DNA from: Lachnospiraceae bacterium
GTDB lineage: Bacteria; Bacillota; Clostridia; Lachnospirales; Lachnospiraceae
NCBI GenBank assembly: GCA_017387565.1
Contig: JAFOEY010000032.1
Coordinates: forward strand, 1 to 64,000
Length of the DNA stretch: 64,000 nt
Reading direction: 5' to 3'
Part shown: piece after piece, positions 26,619-35,294 of the stretch
How positions within the stretch are numbered: position 1 is the first letter of the stretch
How the letters are laid out: each line of letters opens with the position of its first letter
Program-made: the position numbers and the translations under genes
The notes under the pieces: model-generated
Told to the model about the DNA's origin: nothing
The model's database searches: none
Seen by the model: the letters and a program-made list of their open reading frames with translations, nothing else

Positions 26619-28068
26619 AGGAAATGGCTTAGCGATAAAAGCAATTCTGTATGCTTTATTTATTGGCATGATGATATTTGGGCAGACTGTTTCATATATG
26701 CAAAAATCATCTGCACCCCTTGATTTATTGCCGGTTAAACTGGTTGGAGTGTACGGTGTGGGCGTGCTTTTGGTGTTTCTTTTGATTGCCGGTTTCAGGA
26801 TGCACAATGCCGAAAAGTCGGAGCAAGCAGAGAAGTTAACTGCAATGCCCCGGTTTCTACCGGTTGTGGCAGTTTTGGTATACACAGCTGTCTTTTTTGC
26901 GATAGGTGGTTTTGCATCGAATGAATTATTACCGCGTCTGGCAATGGTCAATCTGGTAAAAAGAACCGGACTGGCCGTGGATGATTTGGTTGTCATGCTT
27001 TCTTACTATGCCGAAGGTCTTTTGGGAATTTCTCCATTTATTGTGACAGGAATCATTTTCCCATTTTTCCGATATGGAATTGTTGTTTGTCTTTTTTATT
27101 TGTTGGCAAAAAAGTTATATCCAAAACAGAATCAAAAGCTGTTGCTTATGTTTATAGCACAAGCGCCTCTTTTGCTGGTATGCTGTTATCTTGATTGCTG
27201 TGATAAAGCAATCTTGGGATTGCTGATTTTTTTATGTTTCTTAGACTTAGCGGATGGCATTCGGAAAAAACAAATGCTGTATGGATGTCTGGCAGAAATC
27301 GTGCTGATTCTGGGATTTATTGTCTCATTTAGGGAAAGCACGGCTTTCGATATAGGTCTGCAAACGGATAACGGTATTACGCTTGGAAGATTATTGATTG
27401 GATTTTTGGCATTGGCGATTTTGTATTTATTCGAAAGAAAAGATGAACATGCCGTATTATTTGCGTGGTATTGCATAGCTGCATGGTTTGTTTCGCTTTT
27501 TTTACCGGATTCTTTACAGTTATCGATTTTGCCCATTGTACCGCTTTGTGCCTATGCTTTGGTTTGTTTTTGCGACGGAAAGCAAAAAAAGACAAAAGTG
27601 GTTTCTGCAGCTTTTCTGATTTTGATTTGTCTGCTTGGCCTGTGTGGTGGTTTGCGTAGAGGATGTGCAAATAATACGGATGATTTGATACCGGAGGAAT
27701 ATCGTAAGATGATAGCTTTATTGCCTGATAGTGCTGATACCAAAGTGCTTGCCGGGGATGATATTCTTACTTGCATTCGTGCAAAAAGTACGGCTGTCAA
27801 CTTATTATATGAACCGGCTTATATCAATTCCAATCTGTCAGCAGAATATTATGATGCGGCTGTACGTGCGGTGCATGAAGATTTGCAGGAGCCAAATGGT
27901 AAAATAGGGAATATCGTACGGGTCATGGAAGGCAATCAATGCAATTATCTGATACTTCCCACCGATGCGGATGAACGGTGGGCAATGGAACAAAACGGTT
28001 TTGCGGTTGTGTATGAATCGCAGGATTATGTGATGTATTCTTCAAATGACAGGATTAAAGAGGAGTAA
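26608..28068 (+). CDS. polytopic membrane protein with soluble C-terminal domain
   Basis: A 486-residue protein with about 10-11 helices up to residue 350, then a soluble tail with KVLAGDDILTCIRAKSTAVN, NQCNYLILPTDADERW and FAVVYESQDYVMYSS. The tail resembles the middle domain of the preceding protein (LLQVKYVILSKDNEF; KYNLYQMD), so the two are paralogous. This arrangement is common for GT-C-like or YfhO-like membrane proteins. ATG 26608 overlaps the previous stop by 11 bases. It could be a glycosyltransferase using a lipid-linked donor; the substrate is not predictable. Confidence 0.55.
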   Translation: MHNKGNGLAIKAILYALFIGMMIFGQTVSYMQKSSAPLDLLPVKLVGVYGVGVLLVFLLIAGFRMHNAEKSEQAEKLTAMPRFLPVVAVLVYTAVFFAIGGFASNELLPRLAMVNLVKRTGLAVDDLVVMLSYYAEGLLGISPFIVTGIIFPFFRYGIVVCLFYLLAKKLYPKQNQKLLLMFIAQAPLLLVCCYLDCCDKAILGLLIFLCFLDLADGIRKKQMLYGCLAEIVLILGFIVSFRESTAFDIGLQTDNGITLGRLLIGFLALAILYLFERKDEHAVLFAWYCIAAWFVSLFLPDSLQLSILPIVPLCAYALVCFCDGKQKKTKVVSAAFLILICLLGLCGGLRRGCANNTDDLIPEEYRKMIALLPDSADTKVLAGDDILTCIRAKSTAVNLLYEPAYINSNLSAEYYDAAVRAVHEDLQEPNGKIGNIVRVMEGNQCNYLILPTDADERWAMEQNGFAVVYESQDYVMYSSNDRIKEE

Positions 28069-28071
28069 TAA

Positions 28072-29001
28072 ATGAATCAGAATTCAGAAAAAATCGGTGG
28101 CGTCACACTGGTTTATGATGATTATATCGGAAAAGATTTATATGTGGACGGTTCGGAGGAAATCCTTTTGGAGCTGGTGAAAAAGAATCCTCCGTCTGAG
28201 TATAACCGTCTGATAAAAGAAAACGGTACCTGGGCGGTTTTATATCATTTATCTCATATCAGGGGTAATATCGTGGATTTTCTTCCTATCGGCGGACAGG
28301 ATGCGGTATTGGAAATCGGTGCGGGATGTGGAGCGATTACCGGTACGCTGGCAAAGAAAGCGGGAAATGTAGAATGCATTGAGCTTTCAAAGGCGCGCAG
28401 TCTGGTTAATGCCCATCGCAACCGGGAATACGATAACATCACAATCAAAGTCGGAAATTTTCAGGATGTGGAAGCAAAGCTGACAAAAAAGTACGACTAT
28501 ATTACACTGATTGGCGTGTTTGAATATGCCAAAAGCTATATTCAGGACGAGACACCTTTCGATACGTTTTTATCGATGATAAAAAAGCATTTGGCTCCCG
28601 GTGGAAAAATTGTGATTGCCATTGAAAATAAATTCGGACTGAAATATTTTGCCGGATGCAGGGAAGATCATCTGGGCACATATTATTCCGGATTAGAGGG
28701 ATACCCGAATTCCGATTCGGTGGAGACTTTTTCAAAGGATGAGTTGACGGATATCGCGATTCGAAACGGATTGGAAGATATTACATTTTATTATCCCTAT
28801 CCGGATTATAAATTGCCCCAGACGATTTATAGTGATGATTATTTGCCGGATATTGGCGAGTTATCCAATAATTATCGTAATTTTGATGGTGACCGCATGA
28901 TTAATTTCAATGAAAGTAAGGTATTCGATGAGATTATCAAAGACGGAAAGTTTCCCTTCTTTTCCAATTCTTTCTTGGTGTTATTGGGCGAAAAGGGATA
29001 A
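28072..29001 (+). CDS. SAM-dependent methyltransferase of a polysaccharide locus
   Basis: A 309-residue class I methyltransferase. Seen: VLEIGAGCGAITGTLAKKAG at residues 82-101 (SAM motif I), VECIELSKARS (motif II), YDYITLIGVFEYAKSY (motif IV), then HLAPGGKIVIAIENKFGLKY. The following gene is 3 bases away. From memory, related Lachnospiraceae proteins carry both halves in one polypeptide: this methyltransferase followed by a kinase-like region. Such a pair resembles WbdD, which methylates and phosphorylates the end of an O-polysaccharide to stop growth (inference). GAGGAG precedes ATG 28072. Confidence 0.85.
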   Translation: MNQNSEKIGGVTLVYDDYIGKDLYVDGSEEILLELVKKNPPSEYNRLIKENGTWAVLYHLSHIRGNIVDFLPIGGQDAVLEIGAGCGAITGTLAKKAGNVECIELSKARSLVNAHRNREYDNITIKVGNFQDVEAKLTKKYDYITLIGVFEYAKSYIQDETPFDTFLSMIKKHLAPGGKIVIAIENKFGLKYFAGCREDHLGTYYSGLEGYPNSDSVETFSKDELTDIAIRNGLEDITFYYPYPDYKLPQTIYSDDYLPDIGELSNNYRNFDGDRMINFNESKVFDEIIKDGKFPFFSNSFLVLLGEKG

Positions 29002-29004
29002 GAA

Positions 29005-30393
29005 ATGGAGAGTTTCATGAAACAGGTTATATTTAGTAAATATAGTAATGATCGTTCTGCTGCATTTCAGATCCGGACAGATATTTTAAAGGATGAAAAC
29101 GGGGTTCTTTCAGTGACAAAGTCTGCGATGACGGATGCGGCGAAGGCTCATATAGACAATAATGAAATATGTTTCGGGCTCCTGACAGACAGTTTTGCGG
29201 GAACACAGTTTGTTGCCTGTCCGTGCAAGAGAATGGATGAAAGAACGCTGTTATTTGACTTCCTTACCGGAAAACAAATGGATGCATTATTAGATGAGAT
29301 GCTTGAAAAGCACGATATGGATACGTTCTGGAAGTATCTTTCGGACTATAAGATGCAGATGAATGCATTGGCAGGAGCTGATTTTGAAAAGACAGCGGAA
29401 TTTACGGAGGTTTTTGGTGATTGTGAAATTCCGGCGGATGCGAAAGCGTTGCCGGTTGCCAATGTGGATCAGATTTTTCAGAATATCAAAATCGAAGATG
29501 GAAATTGGTTCGTGTATGACTATGAGTGGACCTTTCGATTTCCGGTTCCGGTAGGATATATTTTTTATCGGGCAGCTTTATTTTACGGGCAGTTCGACCG
29601 AAAGTCTGATTTGGAACGAAAAGGGATTGATTTGTTTTCATTTTTTGATATCAGTGAGGATGAAATGGTTGTATATCAAAGGATGGAAGAAAGCTTACAA
29701 TCCTATATTCTTTCCGGATATACACGTCTGTGGGAAATGTATGAAATCATAAAACCTGATAATTTTGATACGATAGCGGTTGTGGCAGAGGAAAAGAAAA
29801 GAAGATATATCCGCATGGTAACTGTCCGGAGAAATTATTTTGATAAAACGGCAACTGAGGAAGAGGTGGATGCGGTGATTAATGAGAATGGTCATTCTGT
29901 ATTAAAGATACCGGTTTCCGCTGATATAGAGACACTCAATATAACATTGGGAAATGATACCGGCATGGTCCGGTTTTACAATGTCAGTCTGCGGGATGCA
30001 GACGATGGGGGTGTTGTTAGCAACAAAGTTTTTTTATGCAATGGCAGCATGATATGTCCGGATGTTTATCAGTTTGCGGATGATTTGCCCAATCTTTATT
30101 TCAATGAACTGCCGGATGATGGCATTCTGCATATCGAATATAAAATGGAATTTGGAAATAAAGATCTGTTGGATATGGCAGAGAAACAGTTGCATGAAAG
30201 TGAGCAGAAAATGCGGGAAGAAATAGCTGCATTACGGGATGTAATCCGAAAAATACAGGAAGAAAATGAAGGATTGAAAGCACAATCCGAGCAGTATTTA
30301 AAGGATTATAATACGGTCATTAATTCAGCAGCATGGAAATCCACCAAACCCTTAAGAAAAGTGGCAGATATGATGAAAGGCAAGAGCGAATGA
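29005..30393 (+). CDS. kinase-like protein with C-terminal coiled coil (WbdD-like partner candidate)
   Basis: A 462-residue protein. Residues 5-270 look like a divergent protein-kinase/APH-like fold: KYSNDRSAAFQIRT and VTKSAM at the start, and NVDQIFQNIKIEDGNWFVYDYEW near 160-180, where D-X-X-X-X-N and DYE may correspond to the catalytic and metal motifs. Residues about 390-440 form a strong coiled coil (EKQLHESEQKMREEIAALRD and on), and the end has AAWKSTKPLRK. A methyltransferase, a kinase-like domain and a coiled coil in this order parallel WbdD, but across two genes here. The kinase assignment is inference from short motifs. Confidence 0.5.
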   Translation: MESFMKQVIFSKYSNDRSAAFQIRTDILKDENGVLSVTKSAMTDAAKAHIDNNEICFGLLTDSFAGTQFVACPCKRMDERTLLFDFLTGKQMDALLDEMLEKHDMDTFWKYLSDYKMQMNALAGADFEKTAEFTEVFGDCEIPADAKALPVANVDQIFQNIKIEDGNWFVYDYEWTFRFPVPVGYIFYRAALFYGQFDRKSDLERKGIDLFSFFDISEDEMVVYQRMEESLQSYILSGYTRLWEMYEIIKPDNFDTIAVVAEEKKRRYIRMVTVRRNYFDKTATEEEVDAVINENGHSVLKIPVSADIETLNITLGNDTGMVRFYNVSLRDADDGGVVSNKVFLCNGSMICPDVYQFADDLPNLYFNELPDDGILHIEYKMEFGNKDLLDMAEKQLHESEQKMREEIAALRDVIRKIQEENEGLKAQSEQYLKDYNTVINSAAWKSTKPLRKVADMMKGKSE

Positions 30394-32696
30394 TTATAAA
30401 AGACAACAACGATAACAGATTAATTATATATTTTATTTATGACAGAGATGGTCTGGTTGACCGTTATATTCTCTATATGTTAGAGGATTTAAAAAAGAAT
30501 GCCAAAGAGATTTGCGTTGTAGTTAACGGGACATTAAAAGAGGGACAGAAAGAAAAACTGGCTCCTTATGCTGCAAAGGTTGTAGAACGTGAAAATACCG
30601 GGATGGATGTCTGGGCATACAAAGAAGCAATGGAAAGCTACGGCTGGGATGTACTTTCTGAATATGATGAAATTGTTTTGATGAACTACACCATGATGGG
30701 ACCTTTGTATCCGTTTCAGGAAATGTTTGATGCCATGTCGGTAAAAGACCTGGATTTTTGGGGAATCACCAAGTTCCACAAGACGGATTTTGATCCCTTT
30801 GGTACGCTGCCGGAGGGCTATATTCCGGAACATATCCAGTCTCATTTTATCGCAGTACGTCAGGATATGGTCAAGAGTGTAGCATTTCAAAAATACTGGG
30901 ATGAGATGCCGTTTATTAAAGACTATTTGAAATCTGTCGGTTATCATGAATCCATGTTTACCAAACGGTTTGCAGATCAGGGATTTAAATGGGAAGTCTA
31001 CTGTGATTCTTCGGAATTGGAAGGCTTTACTTATAATCCGATCATGGGCGCTGCCGTTAAGATGATTAAGGAAAAGAGATGCCCGATTTTTAAGCGCCGT
31101 TCCTTCATGCAGGATTATACCGTCGTTTTGAGTGAAGATTGTGGACAGAGTGCATATGAGCTGTATCAGTATCTGGACAAGGAAACGGATTATGATATGG
31201 ACTTATTCTGGGAAAATATGCTGCGTCTGGAAAATATGGCAGATTTAAAGAAAAATCTGCAGCTCAATTATTTTCTCCCGCAGGATCAGTCGGATTATCC
31301 GGATGAAGCATTGGCAGAAAAGAAACTGGCGCTCATCATGCACATGTATTTCCCGGATCTGATCGATGAATGCTTTGAATATGCCTCTAATATGCCGTCT
31401 CATACCGATGTCTATATCACAACGGATAATGAGGAAAAGAAGGAGAAGATTTTAAGACGCTTTTCTGCGTTACCATGTAATAAGCTTGAGATAACTATTG
31501 TCGGCAATAAAGGTCGGGATGTTGCTCCTTTCTTAGTGGAAATGCAGGATAAATATCAGAATTATGATTATATCTGCAAGCTTCATGATAAAAAGGTGGG
31601 ACAGTTAAAGCCCGGTACAGTAGGTGCCGCATTTGCATATCGCTGCAATAAAAATATGCTTGCATCTGCGGATTTTGTAAAGAATGTGATTAAGACGTTT
31701 GAAGAGAATCCGCATCTTGGCATGTTGATGCCGCCACCACCTAACCATGCACAGTATTATATTGCGCTTGGTTTAGAGTGGGGAATGAATTTTGATGTGA
31801 CCAAAGAAATTGCGGATGAATTGGGGCTCCATGTGAATCTGAATGAAAAGAAAGAACCGGTTTCTCCTTTGGGCGGGGTATTCTGGTTCCGTCCCAAGGC
31901 CCTGAAGGTCCTGTTTGACCGTGGCTGGAGTTATGACGAATTTGCTCCGGAGCCGATTGGAGAAGATGGTCAGCTGGTACACGGTATTGAGCGCATTTAC
32001 GGTTTCTGTGTGCAGAATGAAGGCTATTATCCGGCTTGGCTTATGAATACGGCATCCGCAGGTATGGAAGTGACAAGTCTCCACTATATGCTGCGCGAGT
32101 TGAACAATGTTATATTCTACAAGGGAAATGGTGCCGGAAGCCACAACAAAGTGGTTTTGGATCTTGCATACAATCTGGATGAGCTAAAGGGCTTGCGCAG
32201 CTTGATTGATATTACGGGAGAACCGGTGAATAATGAAGGAAAGCTTTATCTGGCTCCGACAGGAAGCGGATACAGTGAGGATAATTCGATTTCGCATATC
32301 AACGAAGAGCGTGCGGAAGAATACACCTATGTCTTTGAAGATTTGGAAGAGTTTGGACAACTGGATGGACTTCGTTTTGATCCCAGCCGTGCCGCAGGCA
32401 TTGTGATTAAAGAAATGCAGGTGGAATTGACGGGAGCGGACGGCAGTGTCGTAACATATGGTCTTTTTGATGAACAGGTGGATTATACAGGCAGTGGCTT
32501 CAGATTACATGACAAGGTGCTTTTTATTGCAGATGACCCTAAGATTTATTTATCCCTTGGAGGACTTACGCATTTGTCCAAAGTATCAGTCAGGATGAAT
32601 GTGGATTATCATGTATCGCAGGAAGATGTTTTAGAGATGACGAAGCTGCTTGGTCGTGGCGAAAAGATTTCCAAGGTGAAGTTTTGGGAGAACTGA
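30390..32696 (+). CDS. rhamnan synthesis protein F-like glycosyltransferase
   Basis: A 768-residue protein of the RgpF family (rhamnan synthesis F), linked to side-chain or main-chain steps in rhamnose polysaccharides. Seen: RLIIYFIYDRDGLVDRYI, VVVNGTLKEGQ, RENTGMDVWAYKEAME, IVLMNYTMMGPLYPF, and in a second similar half ALIMHMYFPDLIDE, VGNKGRDVAPFLVEM, YICKLHDKK, and LGGVFWFRPKAL. ATG 30390 overlaps the previous stop. About 150 residues at the C-terminus form an extra domain. Together with gmd, rmd and rfbD, it argues that the polymer contains rhamnose. Confidence 0.85.
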   Translation: MIIKDNNDNRLIIYFIYDRDGLVDRYILYMLEDLKKNAKEICVVVNGTLKEGQKEKLAPYAAKVVERENTGMDVWAYKEAMESYGWDVLSEYDEIVLMNYTMMGPLYPFQEMFDAMSVKDLDFWGITKFHKTDFDPFGTLPEGYIPEHIQSHFIAVRQDMVKSVAFQKYWDEMPFIKDYLKSVGYHESMFTKRFADQGFKWEVYCDSSELEGFTYNPIMGAAVKMIKEKRCPIFKRRSFMQDYTVVLSEDCGQSAYELYQYLDKETDYDMDLFWENMLRLENMADLKKNLQLNYFLPQDQSDYPDEALAEKKLALIMHMYFPDLIDECFEYASNMPSHTDVYITTDNEEKKEKILRRFSALPCNKLEITIVGNKGRDVAPFLVEMQDKYQNYDYICKLHDKKVGQLKPGTVGAAFAYRCNKNMLASADFVKNVIKTFEENPHLGMLMPPPPNHAQYYIALGLEWGMNFDVTKEIADELGLHVNLNEKKEPVSPLGGVFWFRPKALKVLFDRGWSYDEFAPEPIGEDGQLVHGIERIYGFCVQNEGYYPAWLMNTASAGMEVTSLHYMLRELNNVIFYKGNGAGSHNKVVLDLAYNLDELKGLRSLIDITGEPVNNEGKLYLAPTGSGYSEDNSISHINEERAEEYTYVFEDLEEFGQLDGLRFDPSRAAGIVIKEMQVELTGADGSVVTYGLFDEQVDYTGSGFRLHDKVLFIADDPKIYLSLGGLTHLSKVSVRMNVDYHVSQEDVLEMTKLLGRGEKISKVKFWEN

Positions 32697-32750
32697 TAAT
32701 TTTTCAATACGGTTGTGAGAATAGGGCAGACTATGGGTCAGAGTAGCTAT

Positions 32751-32779
32751 TTGATATTTTTGTAACATAATGATATACT
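32751..32779 (+). promoter_or_regulatory. sigma-A-type promoter upstream of the epimerase/ABC transporter genes
   Basis: TTGATA at 32751-32756 and TATACT at 32774-32779 with a 17-base spacer, close to the consensus. It lies in the 235-base gap after the rhamnan gene, and transcription would start near 32786, giving a leader of about 145 bases before ATG 32932. It would drive the epimerase, permease and ATPase genes. Confidence 0.6.
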
Positions 32780-32931
32780 AGTGCAATGGTTTCAAATTAC
32801 TATACCATTATACCGGCATTTTTATATGATGATTTATGTTTATGATATTGGGATTGCAAGAGCATAAAGCAATTCGTATGTATCTATATAATGGCTGATA
32901 TCAGGATTTATCCAAGGAATGGAGTTAATGT

Positions 32932-33783
32932 ATGGAGAAATTAAGAGTATTAATTACAGGTGTAAACGGATATATCGGAAGACATGTCGCTGCATTTTTA
33001 TTAAATGAGGGACATGAGGTGCTTGGTGCGGATTTGAGATTTGATGATCTCGATTCCCGCATTATTCGTGTAGAAGAGCCGATTTTTAGCGGAGCGGAAG
33101 ATATCTTTGAAAAGATGCAAAAACCGGATGTCTGCATACATCTGGCATGGAGAGACGGATTTGTCCACAGTGCCGATTCCCATATTCTGGATTTGCCTAA
33201 TCACTATACCTTTATTAAAAATATGCTTAAAGGTGGATTAAAAAGAATTGCTGTCATGGGCAGCATGCATGAGATAGGCTATTGGGAAGGAGAGATCGGA
33301 CCGGATACTCCCACAAATCCCAAGTCCAATTATGGAATTGCCAAAAACGCCCTGCGCAATCTGACCCGTGAGCTGTGTGAGGCAAACGGTGCAGAGTTTT
33401 TGTGGCTGCGTGGCTATTACATTCTCGGCGATGATACCAGAAACCATTCTATTTTTACCAGAATTGTGGGATGGGAAGCAGAAGGAAAAGAGACCTTCCC
33501 TTTTACAACCGGAAAAAATCAATTTGATTTTATCGATATAGATGAACTGGCCAGATATATTGCGATTTGTTCTATGCAAAATGAAGTGACCGGTGTCATT
33601 GAATGTGCAACCGGTAAGCCGATGTCATTAGCAGACAAAGTAGAAGAATTTTTGCAGGTACATGGCTATAAAATACGTCCGGAATTCGGAGCTTTTCCGG
33701 ATCGGCCTTATGATTCTCCGATTACATACGGTAATACGGAAAAAATCAGTAAGATTTTAGCTTCATATGAAGGTAGGAAATAA
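32932..33783 (+). CDS. NAD-dependent sugar epimerase/reductase
   Basis: A 283-residue extended SDR. Seen: VLITGVNGYIGRHVAAFLL, HLAWRDGFVH, VMGSMHEIGYWEG (serine position), the catalytic YGIAKNALRNL and WLRGYYILGDDTRNHS. It is shorter than most sugar epimerases. It may act on a dTDP- or GDP-6-deoxy-4-keto sugar to provide a further deoxysugar such as 6-deoxytalose (inference). It stands as first gene after a good promoter and precedes the ABC permease by 26 bases. Confidence 0.75.
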   Translation: MEKLRVLITGVNGYIGRHVAAFLLNEGHEVLGADLRFDDLDSRIIRVEEPIFSGAEDIFEKMQKPDVCIHLAWRDGFVHSADSHILDLPNHYTFIKNMLKGGLKRIAVMGSMHEIGYWEGEIGPDTPTNPKSNYGIAKNALRNLTRELCEANGAEFLWLRGYYILGDDTRNHSIFTRIVGWEAEGKETFPFTTGKNQFDFIDIDELARYIAICSMQNEVTGVIECATGKPMSLADKVEEFLQVHGYKIRPEFGAFPDRPYDSPITYGNTEKISKILASYEGRK

Positions 33784-33809
33784 CACGGAAAATAGAAAGT
33801 GAGAGTGCA

Positions 33810-35204
33810 ATGTCTAAGAAAAGACTTTTGGCTGTTGCATGTGTCATCTTGTTTGGAATACTTTTAAATGTATTTATTCTGACAAGATCGGATGGCTATG
33901 CACCGATTGATGTAGAGGTACAACTGGAGATAACGGCTGATCATGATGGAATTGTCCAATTGTTTTATGGCAATAACGGACAATTCGAAGAATCGTCATC
34001 TCTGGTTTTTGAATACGAAAAAAGTAATAAGGCACAGTTGTTTACGGGAATGGTTCCCAGTAACGCAACCAGTATCAGGCTTGATTTCCCGGATGAAAGT
34101 AGTGTGGCATGGGTTTCTTTGCTTCGTTTTGCAAGATACGACAATGAAATTATGCTGACAGAGGATATGCTTGCCGATGCACAAACGGTTCGTGTGGACA
34201 ATGTTTCCTGGAACAATGGCAAGATGGATGTATCCATTTCCGGAACGGATGCCTGTGTGATTTTTGCCGATGAGGATTTCCCACTGCATGAAATTACGGA
34301 TGAACATGAGTGGAAGATTAACCGGATTAAGAAGATTGCGGCCTGTGTTTTTGTAGATCTGGCTTTATTCGGTGTGTTATTGTTTTTTAGGAAATTTGTT
34401 TCTCTTCCGATTGAATTATATCAAAACCGCAAGTTGATCTGGAAATTGTCCATTAATGATTTTAAGACGCGTTTTGCCGGTTCTTATCTTGGCATTTTCT
34501 GGGCTTTTGTACAGCCGGTTGTTACCATAGTTGTATATTGGCTTGTATTTGATAAGGGGTTGAATGTCGGTTCGACACTTAGCAGAACCGGTATTTCGGT
34601 TCCTTTTGTACTTTGGCTGACTGCCGGACTGGTTCCGTGGTTTTATTTTCAGGAAGCCCTCATGAATGGTACCAATGCTTTGATAGAATATAATTATCTG
34701 GTTAAGAAAGTGGTATTTAAAATCAGTATTTTACCGATTATCAAGATTATGTCTGCATTGTTTGTGCACATTTTCTTTGTGGTGTTTGTCATCATATTAT
34801 TTGCATGCTACGGATATTATCCGGATCTTTATACATTGCAGGTAATCTATTATTCATTCTGCATGTTTATGCTTGTGCTGGCAATTTGCTATACCACCTG
34901 CGCTGTAGTAATTTTCTTTCGGGATTTATCACAGATTATCAGTATTATTTTACAGGTCGGTACATGGGCAACGCCTATTATGTGGCAGATTTCCATTATT
35001 CACAATCGCTGGCTCTTGCTTTTCTTCCAGTTAAATCCCATGTATTATGTGGTAAACGGCTACAGAGAGGCTTTGATTGAGAAAGCATGGTTTTTTGACA
35101 ATGTCTATATGACAATTTATTTCTGGGGATTTGTTGCAGCCGTATTTGCAATCGGTGCACTCATCTTCAAGCGATTAAAAGTTCATTTTGCAGATGTATT
35201 ATAA
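33810..35204 (+). CDS. wzm: polysaccharide ABC exporter permease with exported N-terminal domain
   Basis: A 464-residue protein. The last 260 residues are a typical Wzm/TagG/RgpC permease: LIWKLSINDFKTRFAGSYLG, IFWAFVQPVVTIVVYWLVF, TAGLVPWFYFQEALMNG, FFRDLSQIISIILQVG and LNPMYYVVNGYREAL, with six helices. Ahead of it are one helix (residues 7-25), about 145 mostly beta-type hydrophilic residues, and a second helix near 171-190. Ordinary permeases are about 260 residues, so the N-terminal exported domain is an addition. It may touch the polymer or the cell wall outside the membrane (inference). The ATPase partner follows after 90 bases. Confidence 0.85.
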   Translation: MSKKRLLAVACVILFGILLNVFILTRSDGYAPIDVEVQLEITADHDGIVQLFYGNNGQFEESSSLVFEYEKSNKAQLFTGMVPSNATSIRLDFPDESSVAWVSLLRFARYDNEIMLTEDMLADAQTVRVDNVSWNNGKMDVSISGTDACVIFADEDFPLHEITDEHEWKINRIKKIAACVFVDLALFGVLLFFRKFVSLPIELYQNRKLIWKLSINDFKTRFAGSYLGIFWAFVQPVVTIVVYWLVFDKGLNVGSTLSRTGISVPFVLWLTAGLVPWFYFQEALMNGTNALIEYNYLVKKVVFKISILPIIKIMSALFVHIFFVVFVIILFACYGYYPDLYTLQVIYYSFCMFMLVLAICYTTCAVVIFFRDLSQIISIILQVGTWATPIMWQISIIHNRWLLLFFQLNPMYYVVNGYREALIEKAWFFDNVYMTIYFWGFVAAVFAIGALIFKRLKVHFADVL

Positions 35205-35294
35205 TTCAAATGTATCATAATGCTGATGAATATGATTTAGATGATCATGATTTTGGATGATTATAATCCAGATGTCTGGGATTAAGAGGTAACT

